Source: Petunia secreta (lineage: Eukaryota; Streptophyta; Magnoliopsida; Solanales; Solanaceae). From it: a stretch of DNA of 64,000 nucleotides. The notes beneath the pieces are model-generated. The model made no database searches, was not told the origin of the DNA, and saw nothing but the letters and a program-made list of their open reading frames with translations. The translations under genes and the position numbers were made by a program. The stretch is from positions 21,798,001-21,862,000 of the forward strand of contig JARKIP010000022.1 of the NCBI GenBank assembly GCA_029990175.1, written 5' to 3'. Positions 1 through 12,011 of this stretch are shown here, piece after piece. Numbering within the stretch: the stretch's first letter is position 1; every line of letters begins with the position of its first letter.

Positions 1-1283
1 GATGTCGAGTGAGGGGGAAGGTGTGTTCGATGATCATTGACTCCGGTAGTTGTGCAAATGTAGTGAGCCAAACCTTGGTTTCACAAATGGGACTACCTAC
101 GTTGAAGCATCCCCACCCTTACAAATTGCAATGGCTGAATGAGTGTGGAGAATTGAGGGTTGTCAAACAAGTGTGGATCAAGTTTAGAATTGGCGAATAT
201 CAAGATGAAATGATGTTCGATGTGGTGCCAATGCAAGCTTGTCATTTGCTATTGGGAAGACCATGGCAGTATTACCGGTCGGTCATCCACAATGGAAGAT
301 CCAACACTTACACTGCAAAGCTCGAAGGGAAAAGTTTCATACTCAAACCCTTATCTCCAAAAGAAGTCACCGAGGACTATAAACGGATGAAAGAATTGAA
401 AGAAGCGGCCAAAGCTAAACTTTCGATGGGAGCGAAATTGGGAGCCGAAGACACAAACTCACTGCCCGAAGTAAAAGGAATCTATGCAATCATGCAACCG
501 GGTGAATTTCTACGAGGCAACGACAACGATCAGATGATGATCTGCCTCGTGCACAAGGGTATCTTTCTAAACTCTAATGATGATTTTTCTAATGATAACC
601 CTTTGCCTAGTGCTGTACAAAGTGTTTTGCAGGACTTCGGAGACATGTTTCCCGAAGAAATGCCAGGTGGATTACCTCCGTTGAGAGGAATCGAGCACCA
701 AATTGACTTCGTACCGGGATATCAAATCCCCAACAAACCTGCATACCGGTGTAATCCCGAAGACACCAAAGAGCTCCGAAGGCAGGTTGATGAGTTGCTA
801 AATAAGGCCCTCGTTCGAGAGAGCTTGAGTCATTGCGCCGTTCCTGTTATACTTGTCCCAAAGAAAGATGGAACATGGCGAATGTGTGTTGATTTCCGAG
901 CAGTCAACAAAATAACGGTAAAGTTTCGTCATCCTATCCCTCGATTAGATGACATGCTAGACGAGTTAAGTGGTTCTTCATGCTTTACGAAGATAGACCT
1001 CAGGTCCGGTTACCACCAAATCCGAATGAAACCCGGAGACGAGTAGAAAACCGCATTCAAGACCAAGTTCGGTCTCTATGAATGGTTGGTGATGCCTTTT
1101 GGCTTATCCAATGCACCGAGCACATTCATGCAACTGATGAACCATGTGCTCAAACCGTTCATAAATAATTTTGTTGTCGTTTACTTCGATGACATACTTG
1201 TTTATAGCAAAACTGTGGATGAACATGTCGAACACCTAAGGCTAGTGCTTGATAAACTTAGAGGTGAGAAGTTATACGCTAAC
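1..1283 (+). mobile_element. Chromovirus (Ty3/Gypsy) internal fragment, CRM-type family
   Basis: The left edge of the window lies inside the pol gene of a Ty3/Gypsy element. The same protein family is found on the minus strand at 22735-26899, so two members of one family lie within 30 kb. The fragment ends abruptly in the reverse transcriptase after residues KLYAN, where an Athila-type LTR starts at 1284. The remaining RT, RNase H and integrase would lie beyond that insertion and are not seen in the window. CRM assignment rests on similarity to the complete copy, which has no chromodomain and whose pol enters the LTR. Confidence 0.85.
3..1283 (+). pseudogene. pol: Chromoviral pol fragment: retropepsin and N-terminal RT, one nonsense codon
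   Basis: The frame is open from the window edge. It starts with an aspartic protease region (active-site IIDSGSCANVV near codons 10-20, and the hydrophobic CHLLLGRPWQ strand). The RT follows: a GLPPLRGIEHQIDF entry motif, VPKKDGTWRMCVDFRAVNK, KIDLRSGYHQI, and the catalytic YFDDILVYSK box near 1178-1207. One TAG at 1044-1046 interrupts the frame where the related copy at 22-29 kb has Trp. The frame resumes without a shift. The catalytic aspartates are intact here, unlike in the other copy. The C-terminal half is lost to the insertion at 1284. Non-functional by truncation. Confidence 0.88.
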
Positions 1284-2625
1284 TGATGTTTGGCATTTTA
1301 TGCCTATATTTCCTTAATATTTCCTCACGTTTTAGTACCTTATTAGCTCGTTTTATGGTTTATGAATATGGTTTTACACTAATTTCATGTCGTGTGTATG
1401 TAGGTTGTTACGCAGTGTAATTGGAGCTTTTAAGAGCATGATTGAGCAAGAAAAGATTGGATTTTGATTGAGGATTGGATCGAGCACACGAAGGCACGAC
1501 ACGAGCGAGCAAAGGAGCAATGGAACAGGAAAATGGCTGGGCGCCATAACCCACGCGCCGCGCAGCCCATAGCGCGCACTGGCTGGCGCGGTCCTCCATG
1601 CGGCGCGGGCTTGTAGCGGGCTGATTTCGATGGGTTCTGTCCAATGTCGCGCGTTCCGAGGCGCGGGGCGCCCGTTATAGCGCCCCTTGTGCGCGTTTTT
1701 ACGTCCTATTTCGTCTAGGCTTGGGTCTAACTTATTACTAGGTGTTTGTAAACACTATAAATACTCTTTTACTTAGTTTTTCATAGCAGTTCAGACTTTG
1801 GAGCAAATTTGAGAAATCATAACATCAAGAACAAGGGTTTTTCTTCCTTCCATTAATTTATTTCATCATTATTTCATTATTACATCAATTCCTTGTGTTG
1901 TTATTATGAGTATGCGTAGCTAAACCTATCGTTCTAGGGTTAGAGTATTTCATGAAGGTTGATGTTTGAAGATTGATTTCCATTAATTGAATCCCATAAC
2001 GGGTTGCTTATTCTTTCTTGATTTCACTTGTGTAATTGTCAGGGCCCGATTATTACGCATTATCTATGGTTTTTAAATAGAACTCAAAAGAGGGAATTTA
2101 ATTACGTAATAAGAAAGAATAGGACTAGTTTGTGAACCCGGGCATCGGGGAACCAATTTGTGAGTAGGATAGACATATACTTGCTCGCCTAGTTTAACTA
2201 ATTACAGAATTCGTTAATGCGTGCACATGATTCAACCCATAGACATATAGGGATTGGAGTAGCCTGCATAGACCGTGAAGAACTGAAAGGTTTTCACGGG
2301 TACATTTAATCTGTTAGTTAGTAACCCAAAATTTAAGAAGTGGAATCAATTGGATAACTCAACTGGATTGTTCGTAACTCTGACCCTGGACCGTCTCCTT
2401 ATTACTGATAACAACCAAGTTTTGCTCCATTGCTTGAATTCACTTCTACCATTTAATTACTGTTCTTTAGTTAATAAACTCATCACTATTGGAAAAGATC
2501 CCTGAATAGTTTATATAAATTGTTTGCTAGAATTCAGTCTGAATAGTCCTCGTGGGAACGATACTCGATTTATCACTTTATTACTTGTCGACCACGTATA
2601 CTTGCGTGTGCGTTTGGGAGCAACA
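1284..2625 (+). repeat. 5' LTR of the Athila-type element
   Basis: About 1342 bp from TG at 1284 to a CA at 2625, just before the primer-binding site. A TATAAATA box lies at 1756-1763. A GC-rich block of short palindromes (GCGCC, GGCGC) lies at about 1538-1698 and contrasts with the AT-rich surroundings. The first 822 bp recur at 6902-7723. The exact 3' end is inferred from the CA and from the distance to the primer-binding site. Confidence 0.85.
1756..1763 (+). promoter_or_regulatory. Putative LTR TATA box
   Basis: TATAAATA lies in the 5' LTR, and the same octamer is at 7375-7382 in the 3' LTR. It lies downstream of the GC-rich block, a plausible place for the U3/R boundary. There is no transcript evidence. 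Confidence 0.5.
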
Positions 2626-2631
2626 AGTTTT

Positions 2632-2649
2632 TGGCGCCGTTGCCGGGGA
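2632..2649 (+). other. Primer-binding site, tRNA-Asp
   Basis: TGGCGCCGTTGCCGGGGA is complementary to the 3' end of plant tRNA-Asp including CCA. It starts six bases after the end of the LTR. This site is typical of Athila-lineage elements. Confidence 0.88.
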
Positions 2650-2766
2650 CTAATTATTGACTGATTTCTTTTTGAACAGTTTATTACTTACTATTCAGGT
2701 TTAATTTTTGTTTTGAGATTTGTGTTGTTTCAGGTATTAGGTCCTGCTTGATCTTTACCTACAGGA

Positions 2767-4851
2767 ATGGCAGAAGACCAAGCTTTAGCTGTGCGAGATG
2801 TTGCTCTCCCCAGCCTGGAGGGAGTAGCATCGAGCATAGTTAAGCCCGCTATCACCGGGGGATTTGAGATTAAGTCCGGCATGATTCAGTTGCTGCGTGT
2901 GACTGGACAATATGGTGGATTACTTCATGAGGATCCGCAGCAACACATTCAGAACTTTCTGGAGATCAGTGATACTTATACACCAGCGGGTGTTCCTACT
3001 GATTATGTTCGCTTGACGTTGTTCCCGTTTTCACTGATTGGGGCAGCAAGGAAGTGGTTAAAGGATGAAAAGTCTGGGTCTATCACTACTTGGGAGGATT
3101 TGGCTAAGAAGTTCTTGGCTAAATTTTATCCGTCTGCCAAGACAGCCCGGCTGAGGAGCGAAATTATGTCCTTCAGACAGTTAGAAGGAGAATCCTTGTA
3201 TTCAGCCTGGGAGCGATTCAAAGCTCTATTGAGAGATTGTCCACACCACAACCAATCCAATGAGGTTGTTTCACACAGTTTTGTTGAGGGGCTGAACCAA
3301 CACACTAAGATCGTGGTTGATGCTGCTGTTGGAGGCCAAGTACTGGCCTTAAATTTTGATCAGATTTATGATTTACTTGACAAGTTTTCGCAGAGCAATC
3401 CTGATTGGCAGGGAGATGGTAGAGCTATTACGCAGAAACCTGCATGGGTACTTCAGTTAGATGCAGTTTCAGAGCTAAGGGCGAGGATGGATGCTATTTC
3501 CAATCAAATTAGCAAGTTAGCTCTGCAAAAGGCTCAGCAACCAGTGGCTCCAGTGCAACAACTCCAGAGCTTTTGTGAGGTTTGTGGTCAACACCATGCT
3601 ACAGAGGTTTGCTCATTTAATCCAGAGTCAGTTTATTACGTGGGTAATCAAAACAGGCTGCAGGGTCAAAATCAGTTTGGTAATGGTTATTATCAAGGTA
3701 GTACGAGAGCCCCGAATAATTACCACCCACTTCCACCTCCACCACAGCAGGTTAGCAGTTCAGTTGAAGATATGCTAAAGCAGATAATGGCAGGCCAGCA
3801 GAGAATGATAGCTGACACTGCAGCCCATGCACAAGCCATACAAGATCTTGCCAATGCTCACAAGAACCTAGAGCACCAATTGGGGCAGTTGGTGGGAGAA
3901 ATAAGCACTATGAAAAAAGAGCCTGAACAATGTCTTGCAGTGACTTTAATAGAAGGTGGAGAGCTGATGGCCAAGCCCGAGGAGAGAGCTGAGATAGAAA
4001 AAGTTGAAAAAGTGGAGAAGGTGAAGAAGAAAGAAGAGAGAAAGGAGGCACCTCTGCCGCCTCCACCATTCCCACAGAGACTTATACCATCGAAGGACCT
4101 GGCCCAGTATCAAAAATTTCTGAGTATGTTGAAAGAACTTCAAGTTAATATTCCCTTGACTGATGTGTTTGAATTGATGCCATCCTTTGTTTAGTTTTTA
4201 AAAGAAATTTTAGTCAAGAAGAAGAAGCCTCAAGAAATAGATACAGTTGAGTTAGTTGAGGAGTGTAGCACAATCTTGAGCAAGCTACCTCCAAAACTTC
4301 AAGATCCTGGGAGGTTTACTATTCCTTGTACCATTGGAGAGCATAATATCACTGGAGCTTTGTGTGATTTGGGGGCGAGCATAAATCTCATGCCTTTGTC
4401 TGTTTGCAAAAGGTTAGGGCTAGGAGCAATCAAGCCCTCTTCAGTTACTCTTAAGATGGCGGATGGTTCACTCGCTCACCCTGATGGTAAGTTGGAGGAT
4501 GTGTTGCTAAAAGTTAGTAAGTTTACATTCTCTGCTGATTTTGTAGTCCTGGATTATGAAGAGGACCGAGAAGCTCCAATCATTTTGGGGAGACCATTCT
4601 TAGTCACCTCGAAGGCAATTATTGACATGGAGCTGGGTGAGATGACTGTTAGAGCGCATGGAGAAAAAGTTACTTTCAAGGTTTATAATGAGAAGGAGCA
4701 CATAGCTAAGGTGGAAGAGTGCTCTATGATTGAATGTGTCAAACAAGAAGATGGAAGTAAACCACATGTGAAGTTGAAGATGGGTTCTCTAAAAGAAGGG
4801 AAGAAAGTAAAAGTTCCGCGTAAGAAGAGAAGACATAAAGGCTTGAAGTGA
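2767..4851 (+). pseudogene. gag: Athila-type Gag and aspartic protease, with one in-frame TAG
   Basis: The first 475 codons form a Gag. A retrotransposon Gag core covers roughly residues 35-220 (LFPFSLIGAARKWL, ITTWEDLAKKFLAKFYP and FRQLEGESLYSAWERFK). A CCHC-like knuckle CEVCGQHHATEVC follows near residue 270, then a Lys/Glu-rich stretch. TAG at 4192-4194 interrupts the frame, which continues unshifted into a retropepsin: CDLGASINLMP (Asp-Leu-Gly rather than Asp-Ser/Thr-Gly) and APIILGRPFL. The frame ends after a basic tail at 4851, where a complete Athila would continue into RT. Proteins for RT and integrase would have to come from another element. The TAG may be a mutation or a recoding site; I cannot tell from one copy. 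Confidence 0.85.
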
Positions 4852-6901
4852 GCTAAAAGTGTCGTCGTGCCACGACGTTAACTAAGGCGCTTCTAGGGAG
4901 GCAACCCGAGTTTGTACTTGTATTATTTCATTTATAGTGTCACGTAGTGGTTGTTTTTCCTTGGATTGTAGGTTCATGTAATGTCGAGGCTAAGTGTGGG
5001 GTGTCCTCACCCTTGCCTAATGTTGATGACCTGATGAGGGAAGTCTGAGTACCTCATACTATATGGAAGCTTGGAGGATGCTAGCACCAAGGACTAGAAT
5101 CTTCAGGGAAGTTTTCTTTACCTTGCACTTTCTTATTTTTAGCACTGAGGACAGTGCTTAGTTTAAGTGTGGGGTGGGGAACTACCCTTTATTTATTTTT
5201 GAGGTTAGGGATGCAGGTACCGTAGGATTTTCTTTTGTCACTTGACTTTATTTTTATTTGTTTCTTGCTTTAATATATGAAAAAAATTAAAATTAGAAAA
5301 TCAATGAAAAATTCCAAAAAGATTTTCTTTTTAGTTTTATTAGTGGTACATGTCATCCATCCCGTGGTTTTTCTTATGGCCTCGGTTCTTTTCCACGGGG
5401 AGGCCTTTGAACCGGGTAGTTTTTTATTTTTAGGATTAGAGTAGTTAGTATAGGTGACCCTAGCCGAGAAGGAAGACGTAGGTGGAATGCTAGGTGCCTT
5501 TGATTTCTTTGATACCGGTGGACTTGGACTTGATTGCATGTGCTATTTGTGGTGTCCTTGGGTTTTAATTTGAGATGCATGCCTAGAAAAAAAATGGAAC
5601 AACCCCCTTGAGATGCTTGAGTCCGCTTGCTTGACTTGATTGTGAACCGTTGTGTATGAGTGCTTAATTTTCCACAAGTTGCATTCTAGATGCTTGATTG
5701 AGAGTTGTTGATGGAACCTTTTTGTGTGGGTCATGCACAATGTGTGTGTGAGGCATAAATTTGTTTGCTCCATGTTGCATATTAATGTCTAGAACTTGCC
5801 CCGTGTGTGTGCAAAGCGAAATCCTATGTTTGCTCTAGTCGGGAAATGATACAAGGCCTTCTTTTTGTTAGCCTACCCTTACATATATACCTTGAAAAAA
5901 ATTGTTGTTGTAATTTCTTTGACCCTTTTTGTTGGCACCCACACCCCGAGCCTACCCACTTGTTCTAAATTGTCACTTTTGGCCCTTTACTCCTTGAGCA
6001 CTTTAGTTAATATTGTGTTGTTGATTGGAGTTGTGGTTGGATGTTGGGAGGTTTTGAGTGGAACTAATGAAGGGGAATAATTGAAAATTTGTGAAGTAGA
6101 GAAAAGCATTGGCAAGGTTGGATGAAATTGAGATAATGAAATTGAAAAAAAAAAGAGCAAAGTTGAAAAGAAAAAATTGTGGAAAAGAGAAATAAAAAAG
6201 GGAAAAAGATATTCATTCCTTGCTAGTGTGTGCTTAAAAGAAAATTGCTACTTGTTGAGAAGGAGTATGTGTAGAAGTTGTTCATTTGGGTGGCTTGATG
6301 AGATTGATGATTAATTTAAATTGTGATGTATTAAAGTGCTTAGGGAGGTAGTCACTATTACCATATGTATCCTACCCGCCCCTTAGCCTACATTACGACC
6401 TTTCTAAAGTCCTAGTTAATCCCGATTGGAGTGAGCTTACATTAGTGGAGTCCTACACTACGGGCAAGCCTATGGTACATTGTGTGTGACATGTGAGTTT
6501 TTCATGAGAGTGAGTGAATTCGTTTGTTATCGTCCCCATTCTATTCTTGATATTCATTGTTGTGTGTGATATTTGGGGGACACTCTTGTGCTTCATATTG
6601 GTGAGGGCACATGGTTTGCATGAGATAGGTGAAGTTGTGGCTTCTTGGTTGAGTAGATAGGTGTTATTTTGTGGGAGCATGGTTGCATTAAGCTGAGTTT
6701 GTGCACTTGAGCTATTTTGGGGTGGTTGTTCTTATATTTTTGATGTTGTTAGTTTGTTGGCATGTTGTGGATCCATAGTAGCCATGTGTGCATTGGTTCA
6801 ATGGTCGGTATCAACCATAGTCATAGGCAGACCTGTTCTACTTAGGGAGGGAAGTTATTTGTGATTGCTCGAGGACGAGCAAAGGTTCAAGTGTGGGGTG
6901 G
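4852..6901 (+). other. Non-coding internal region of the Athila derivative
   Basis: No credible ORF. A perfect 7-bp hairpin (CGTCGTG, one base, CACGACG) lies at 4863-4877, followed by a GCGCTTCTAGGGAGGCAACC motif that I recall from post-pol regions of Athila elements. The motif AAGTGTGGGGT occurs at 4992-5002, 5165-5175 and 6889-6899. The last copy directly precedes the 3' LTR and is the likely polypurine tract. A purine-rich A/G stretch lies at about 6120-6215. Confidence 0.65.
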
Positions 6902-7723
6902 TGATGTTTGGAATTTTATGCCTATATTTCCTTAATATTTCCTCACGTTTTAGTACCTTATTCGCTCGTTTTATGGTTTATGAATATGGTTTTACACTAA
7001 TTTCATGTCGTGTGTATGTAGGTTGTTACGCAGTGTAATTGGAGCTTTTAAGAGCATGATTGAGCAAGAAAAGATTGGATTTTGATTGAGGATTGGATCG
7101 AGCACACGAAGGCACGACACGAGCGAGCAAAGGAGCAACGGAACAGGAAAATGGCTGGGCGCCATAACCCACGCGCCGCGCAGCCCATAGCGCGCACTGG
7201 CTGGCGCGGTTCTCCATGCGACGCGGGCTTGTAGTGGGCTGATTTCGACGGGTTCTTTCCAATGTCGCGCGTTCCGAGGCGCGGGGCGCCCATTATAGCG
7301 CCCCCTTGTGCGCGTTTTTACGTCTTATTTCGTCTAGGCTTGGGTCTAACTTATTACTAGGTGTTTGTAAACACTATAAATACTCTTTTACTTAGTTTTT
7401 CATAGCAGTTCAGACTTTGGAGCAAATTTGAGAGCTCATAACATCAAGAACAAGGGTTTTTCTTCCTTCCATTAATTTATTTCATCATTATTTCATTATT
7501 ACATCAATTCCTTGTGTTGTTATTATGAGTATGCGTAGCTAAACCTATCATTCTAGGGTTAGAGTATTTCATGAAGGTTGATGTTTGAAGATTGATTTCC
7601 ATTAATTGAATCCCATAACGGGTTGCTTATTCTTTCTTGATTTCACTTGTGTAATTGTCAGGGCCCGATTATTACGCATTATGTATGGTTTTTAGATTGA
7701 ACTCGAAAGAGGGAATTTAATTA
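6902..7723 (+). repeat. Truncated 3' LTR of the Athila-type element
   Basis: Matches 1284-2105 closely, then breaks at 7723 where LINE coding sequence begins. The remaining 520 bp of the LTR are not found after the LINE poly(A), so the insertion was accompanied or followed by a deletion. Confidence 0.88.
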
Positions 7724-8370
7724 GGAAACCACTTAAGGTCGATAAAAACACTGAGAAGAAGAATGGTCTAAATTTTGCAAGATAATTAATGGAAGTAGTG
7801 GTCAACTCAGACCTCCCTGAAACTATAATATTTAGGAATGAGAAAGGGGTCATCATAGAACAAAAGGTGCAGTATGATTGGAAGCCTATTGTTTGTGATA
7901 CTTGTAAGAAGTATGGGCATGGAAGTAAGGAGTGCAGGAAGAACCAGTTGGAGCATAAGGAGAATGGGGAAAAGAAAGAAGCTCCAAAAACTAATGCAAC
8001 ATTGGGGAAGCAGGGAATAGAGACAGGAACAAAGGCACCAATAATGCAGAAGACTCAAATTATGCATAATAGGAAAGAACAAAGTGCAAGCAGCAATGTG
8101 ATCCATAAAGACATTGAAGTGATGAATGTCAATGGGAAAGAGGTGAGAACTGCTAAAGATAAACAGAAAGAAGTGGTACCAGATGGGGAAGGATGGGTAG
8201 TGTCTGCCAACAAAGATGGGAGAAACACAAGATCAGGTAGGACTACAATGCAGGGTCATATATCTGTGGGTAATACCTTCAATGCCTTGATAACTACTCA
8301 GGGTAATAAAGCTAAACTAGACTGTGTCAATGAGGGAGGCACCAGTATACCTCCATGTGGACATGGTTAA
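7724..8370 (+). pseudogene. LINE ORF1, C-terminal part
   Basis: The reading frame enters from the truncation point, has a TAA at 7783-7785, and then continues from ATG 7789. It includes the region just before the knuckle (QKVQYDWKP) and the knuckle CDTCKKYGHGSKEC near 7897-7938, followed by a Lys-rich polar tail. In plant L1-type elements this protein binds RNA in the ribonucleoprotein. The N-terminal DUF4283-type domain is missing. The stop overlaps the likely ORF2 start by eight bases (8363-8370). Confidence 0.82.
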
Positions 8371-11300
8371 GATTATTAGCTAGAATATAAGAGGCCTAAA
8401 TGGCCTCAATAAGCAGAAGGAGGTGGCACTCCTCTGCAATAAGAAGGAAGTAGGATTGATAGGGCTGTTGGAAACAAAACTAAAGGACAAGGTGATAGAA
8501 AATGTTGTTAAAAAAATGTTACCAGGTTGGAATTTTATTCATAACCTGAAAGAGCACTATAATGGGAGAGTGGTGGTCTGTTGGAGAGCAGATCTGTATG
8601 ATGTAGTTTCAATAACTCATACAGATCAGAAAATAACATGCCAGGTGGAGTTTCTACCCATGAAATGCAAGTTTTGGATGACCTTTGTGTATGCTCACAA
8701 TACAAAAGAAGAGAGAATGGGATTGTGGAACGGCTTAAGAGCACTGAAGTCTGCCTGTGTTGGGCCTTGGGGAATATTGGGAGATTTTAATGTTATCCTC
8801 AACATAGAGGACAGAATAGGGGGCAACGCTGTGTCTGTGAATGATATTAAGGACTTTAATGAGTGTATTTAAAGAATGTGGATTAATAGAATTACCAAAT
8901 AATGGAATAAGGTACTCATGGAATGACAGGCAATGAGAAGCAAGGGTGTACTCAAAGATTGATTGGGTATTCATCAATGCTAAATGGTTAGAGGAGATGA
9001 TAGAATGTACAATTATTTACTTGCAAGAAGGGATAAGTGACCATAGACCCATTCTGATCAACAGTTTAGAGGGTTCATATAAGGCAAGGAAGACATTCAA
9101 GTTTTGTAATGCATGGCTGACTCACCCTTACTTCACTAAAATAGTGGAAGAAGGTTTGAACTTACCAGTTCTAGGATGCTACATATACCAGGTTCTGCAG
9201 AGGTTGAAGGGGTTGAAGCACAAACTTAAGAGATTGCATAATAAGGCATTCACTCAAGTGGTTGAGAAAGCTAATATAGCAAGAAGTCAGTTGCACCAGA
9301 CACAAGAAGCATTACACACAGCACCTGAGAATATAGCACTTCAGATGGAGGAACAAGAATTGTACAAGAAATACAGAGAAGCTGCACGTGCAGCAGAAAA
9401 GCAAGGTCACATGGATACAGTTAGGAGATGAAAACACAAGATACTTCCATGCTGTACTAAAGCAAAGGAAATTGCAGCAGATGGTGACACAGGTTCATGA
9501 TGAAGATGGGCAACTATGCACACAACCAACAGAAATAGCAGAGGCTTTTGTGAAGTAATATGGCAATCTTTTAGGGAAATGCCCTGGTAATGGAAGATAC
9601 ACTCATCCAGGATTCATAGCTCGGGGAACAATATTAAGCATGTAAAGACAAGTGGAGCTGATAAAGATGTACAAAGCTGAAGATGTCAAGCAAGCAATGT
9701 TCTCAATTTCATCCATAAAGAGTCCAGGACCTGATGGAATTGGGAGTGAATTCTTTAAAGCTTGATGGGGAATTGTGGGAGCAGATGTGACACTAGCAGT
9801 ACTAGATCTTTTCAAGTCAGGGAAGCTACTAAAGCAGCTCAACACCACTATCATAGCATTGATTCCTAAAGTGAGCGCTCCAGAAAATGTAGCTCAATTT
9901 AGGCCCATATCATGCTGCAATGTTCTTTATAAGTGCATCTCAAAAATGATATGTGCAAGGTTGAATAAGGCTGTAACAGATCTGGTTGCTCAAAATCAAA
10001 CAGCATTTGTACAAAACAGGTCAATGGTCCATAATGTTCTAATCTGCCATGACATTTTGAGGCACTATAATAGGGCCAATGCTTCACCAAGATGCATGAT
10101 GAAAATAGACCTTAAGAAGGCATATGACATGGTGAGTTGGGACTTCCTGGAACAGGTGTTGAGGGGATATGAATTCCCTGACAAATTTATTAAGCTAGTC
10201 ATGTTGTGTGTCTCTTCACCTATGTTCTCTGTAAGGGTGAATGGGGAAAGTTGTGGCTTCTTCCCAGGAAGAAGAGGGCTAAGACAAGGGGACCCAATGT
10301 CCCCCTTGCTGTTTGTCTTGGCCATGGAGTATTTCTCAAGAGTTATGACAGTTGTGGGGGAGCTCCCTGACTTTAGATTCCATCCTATGTGTAAAAGTAC
10401 AAAGTTAAACCATCTGATCTTTGCAGATGACTTAATGATCTTTTGCAAAGGTGATATGAAGTTAGTGAATAGAGTGATGGAAGCACTTCAACATTTCACA
10501 GAGGTGTCTGGACTAATTGCCAACCTGGATAAGTCCAGCATCTTTATTGCTGGAGTGTCAGAAAATGTCAAACAATTACTGTTAAGGAGAACTGGATTCC
10601 AAAGTGGTAAGTTTCCTATCAGGTACCTAGGACTGCCCCTATCAGCTAGGAAATGGAATAAAGCTGATTGCTACCAACTTGTTGATAAAATAATAACTAG
10701 AATCCGGATGGCATATACAAAGAATCTCTCTTATGCAGGGAGACTACAGGTTATAAACTCAGTCTTATTCTTTGTCTATAATTTCTGGGGGGGCTGTGTT
10801 TATCCTACCAAAGAGTATAGTAACTGAGACAGATAGAAGGTGTAGAGCTTACTTGTGGGGGTTTACACAGGAGAAAAGGAAAGTGATCCTGGTAGCATGG
10901 GATGTTGTATGCGTACCAAAGAAGTGGGGGTGGGGGGGGGGGTTGAACTTCAGAAGTTGTCAACTGTGGAATATAGCAGCAGTAGGCAAGTTACTGTGGC
11001 AACTTACCAACAAGAAGGATGTGTTATGGGTCAAATGGATCCATAGAGTCTATATGAAAAGAGATGAGAGCATCTGGACACACTCTCCAGCACATGATAG
11101 TTGCTAGTACTGGAGGCAGATACACAAATTGAAAGCTGGAATGCAACATTGATATGCTAATGATAGGTACATGCTTACCAGTAATGGGGTATACTCTATG
11201 ACAAGCAGCTATAACAAACTACTTGGGCCTAGAGATTCTTTAACAGTGGCAAGTATGATCTGGAACCCTATAGCCATTCCAAAGCACAGGTTTATCATGT

Positions 11301-11764
11301 GGCTTGCTGTGAAGAGAAGGTTGCTGACCAACGGGAGAATGGAGGAAATTAACCTACACTGTGAGGATCTAACATGTTGCCTGTGTGAAGACCAAGCTGG
11401 GGAAACTAATGAGCACTTATTCCAGCACTGCTCATGGTTTAAGCAGCTTATGGAGGAACTGCAGCAGTGGAGTGGGATATACATCAGGAGGCAGTCACTC
11501 ACAGACACTCTAATATGGATCCAGACTAGAAGATAGAAGAAGCTCAAGAAGAATATTGCAGCTGCAATCCTTAGTGCGGCTGTATATTACACATGGAGAA
11601 ACATGAACTATATAGTATTTAGTAAACCACCAATTCCCAAAGGAAAAATCAAGCATTTGATAAAAAGAGAGGTCCAAATTCGAATGGAAAGTTACAGGGA
11701 CTCAAGAAAAGCACAGGGATGTTCAGCACTTATAGCTAGGATTTGTCAAGCACAGGAAGAGTGA
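8363..11764 (+). pseudogene. LINE ORF2: endonuclease, reverse transcriptase, zinc-binding tail
   Basis: Likely start ATG 8363; TAG at 8381-8383 within the first motif (Trp in the family). Apurinic-type endonuclease motifs follow in pieces: NIRGLNGL, GLLETKL, GDFNVI near 8776, and SDHRPI near 9036-9053. RT covers about 9740-10560: PGPDGI, IALIPK, RPISCCNVLYK, KKAYDMVSW, GLRQGDP and catalytic FADDL near 10420-10434. The zinc-binding tail CCLCEDQAGETNEHLFQHC lies near 11374-11430, and the ORF ends at TGA 11762-11764. There are frameshifts near 8865, between 9430 and 9775, and near 10800, plus several stops. The whole order matches plant L1-type ORF2. Confidence 0.88.
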
Positions 11765-12011
11765 GGCAATAGTAATACTGGATGTCAAAAGATGATCTAC
11801 TTGTATTCTGTATTGAGGAAGTTAAATTCAGCTTAGAGTTAGTAGTGTCCCTAGATGTTAGCCTATAGTTTAGTTCCAGTTGTGTACTTAGTTGTCTGTT
11901 TGTTGCTTGAGTCCTGACATTCTGGTACAAAAAGACCTGAATGAAAGGGTACTCATTAGGTTGTAGTTTGATCTTGATGTTAATGGTATCTTACATTTTA
12001 CCAAAAAAAAA

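Larger units (their letters stand above)
1284..7723 (+). mobile_element. Non-autonomous Athila-type Ty3/Gypsy retrotransposon (gag-protease only)
   Basis: Two direct LTRs start TGATGTTTGG at 1284 and 6902. The 5' LTR is followed by a tRNA-Asp primer-binding site, as is usual for Athila/Tat elements. The only coding sequence is gag plus protease (2767-4851). RT, RNase H and integrase are absent, and 2 kb of non-coding DNA follows to the 3' LTR. The shared LTR part differs at about 17 sites in 820 bp by eye, so the insertion is fairly young. The 3' LTR is truncated by a LINE at 7724, so the target-site duplication cannot be checked. Confidence 0.85.
7724..12011 (+). mobile_element. 5'-truncated LINE (non-LTR retrotransposon), plant L1-type
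   Basis: The element holds the end of ORF1 with a CCHC knuckle, and ORF2 with an endonuclease/exonuclease/phosphatase domain, RT and an RVT zinc-binding domain. It ends in a short 3' UTR and an A run at 12003-12011. The coding sense begins right at the junction with the LTR (KPLKVDKNTE in frame with ORF1), so the 5' end is truncated. Stops and frameshifts in both ORFs mark it as dead. No clean target-site duplication is visible; see the finding on the 14-bp repeat. Confidence 0.9.
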
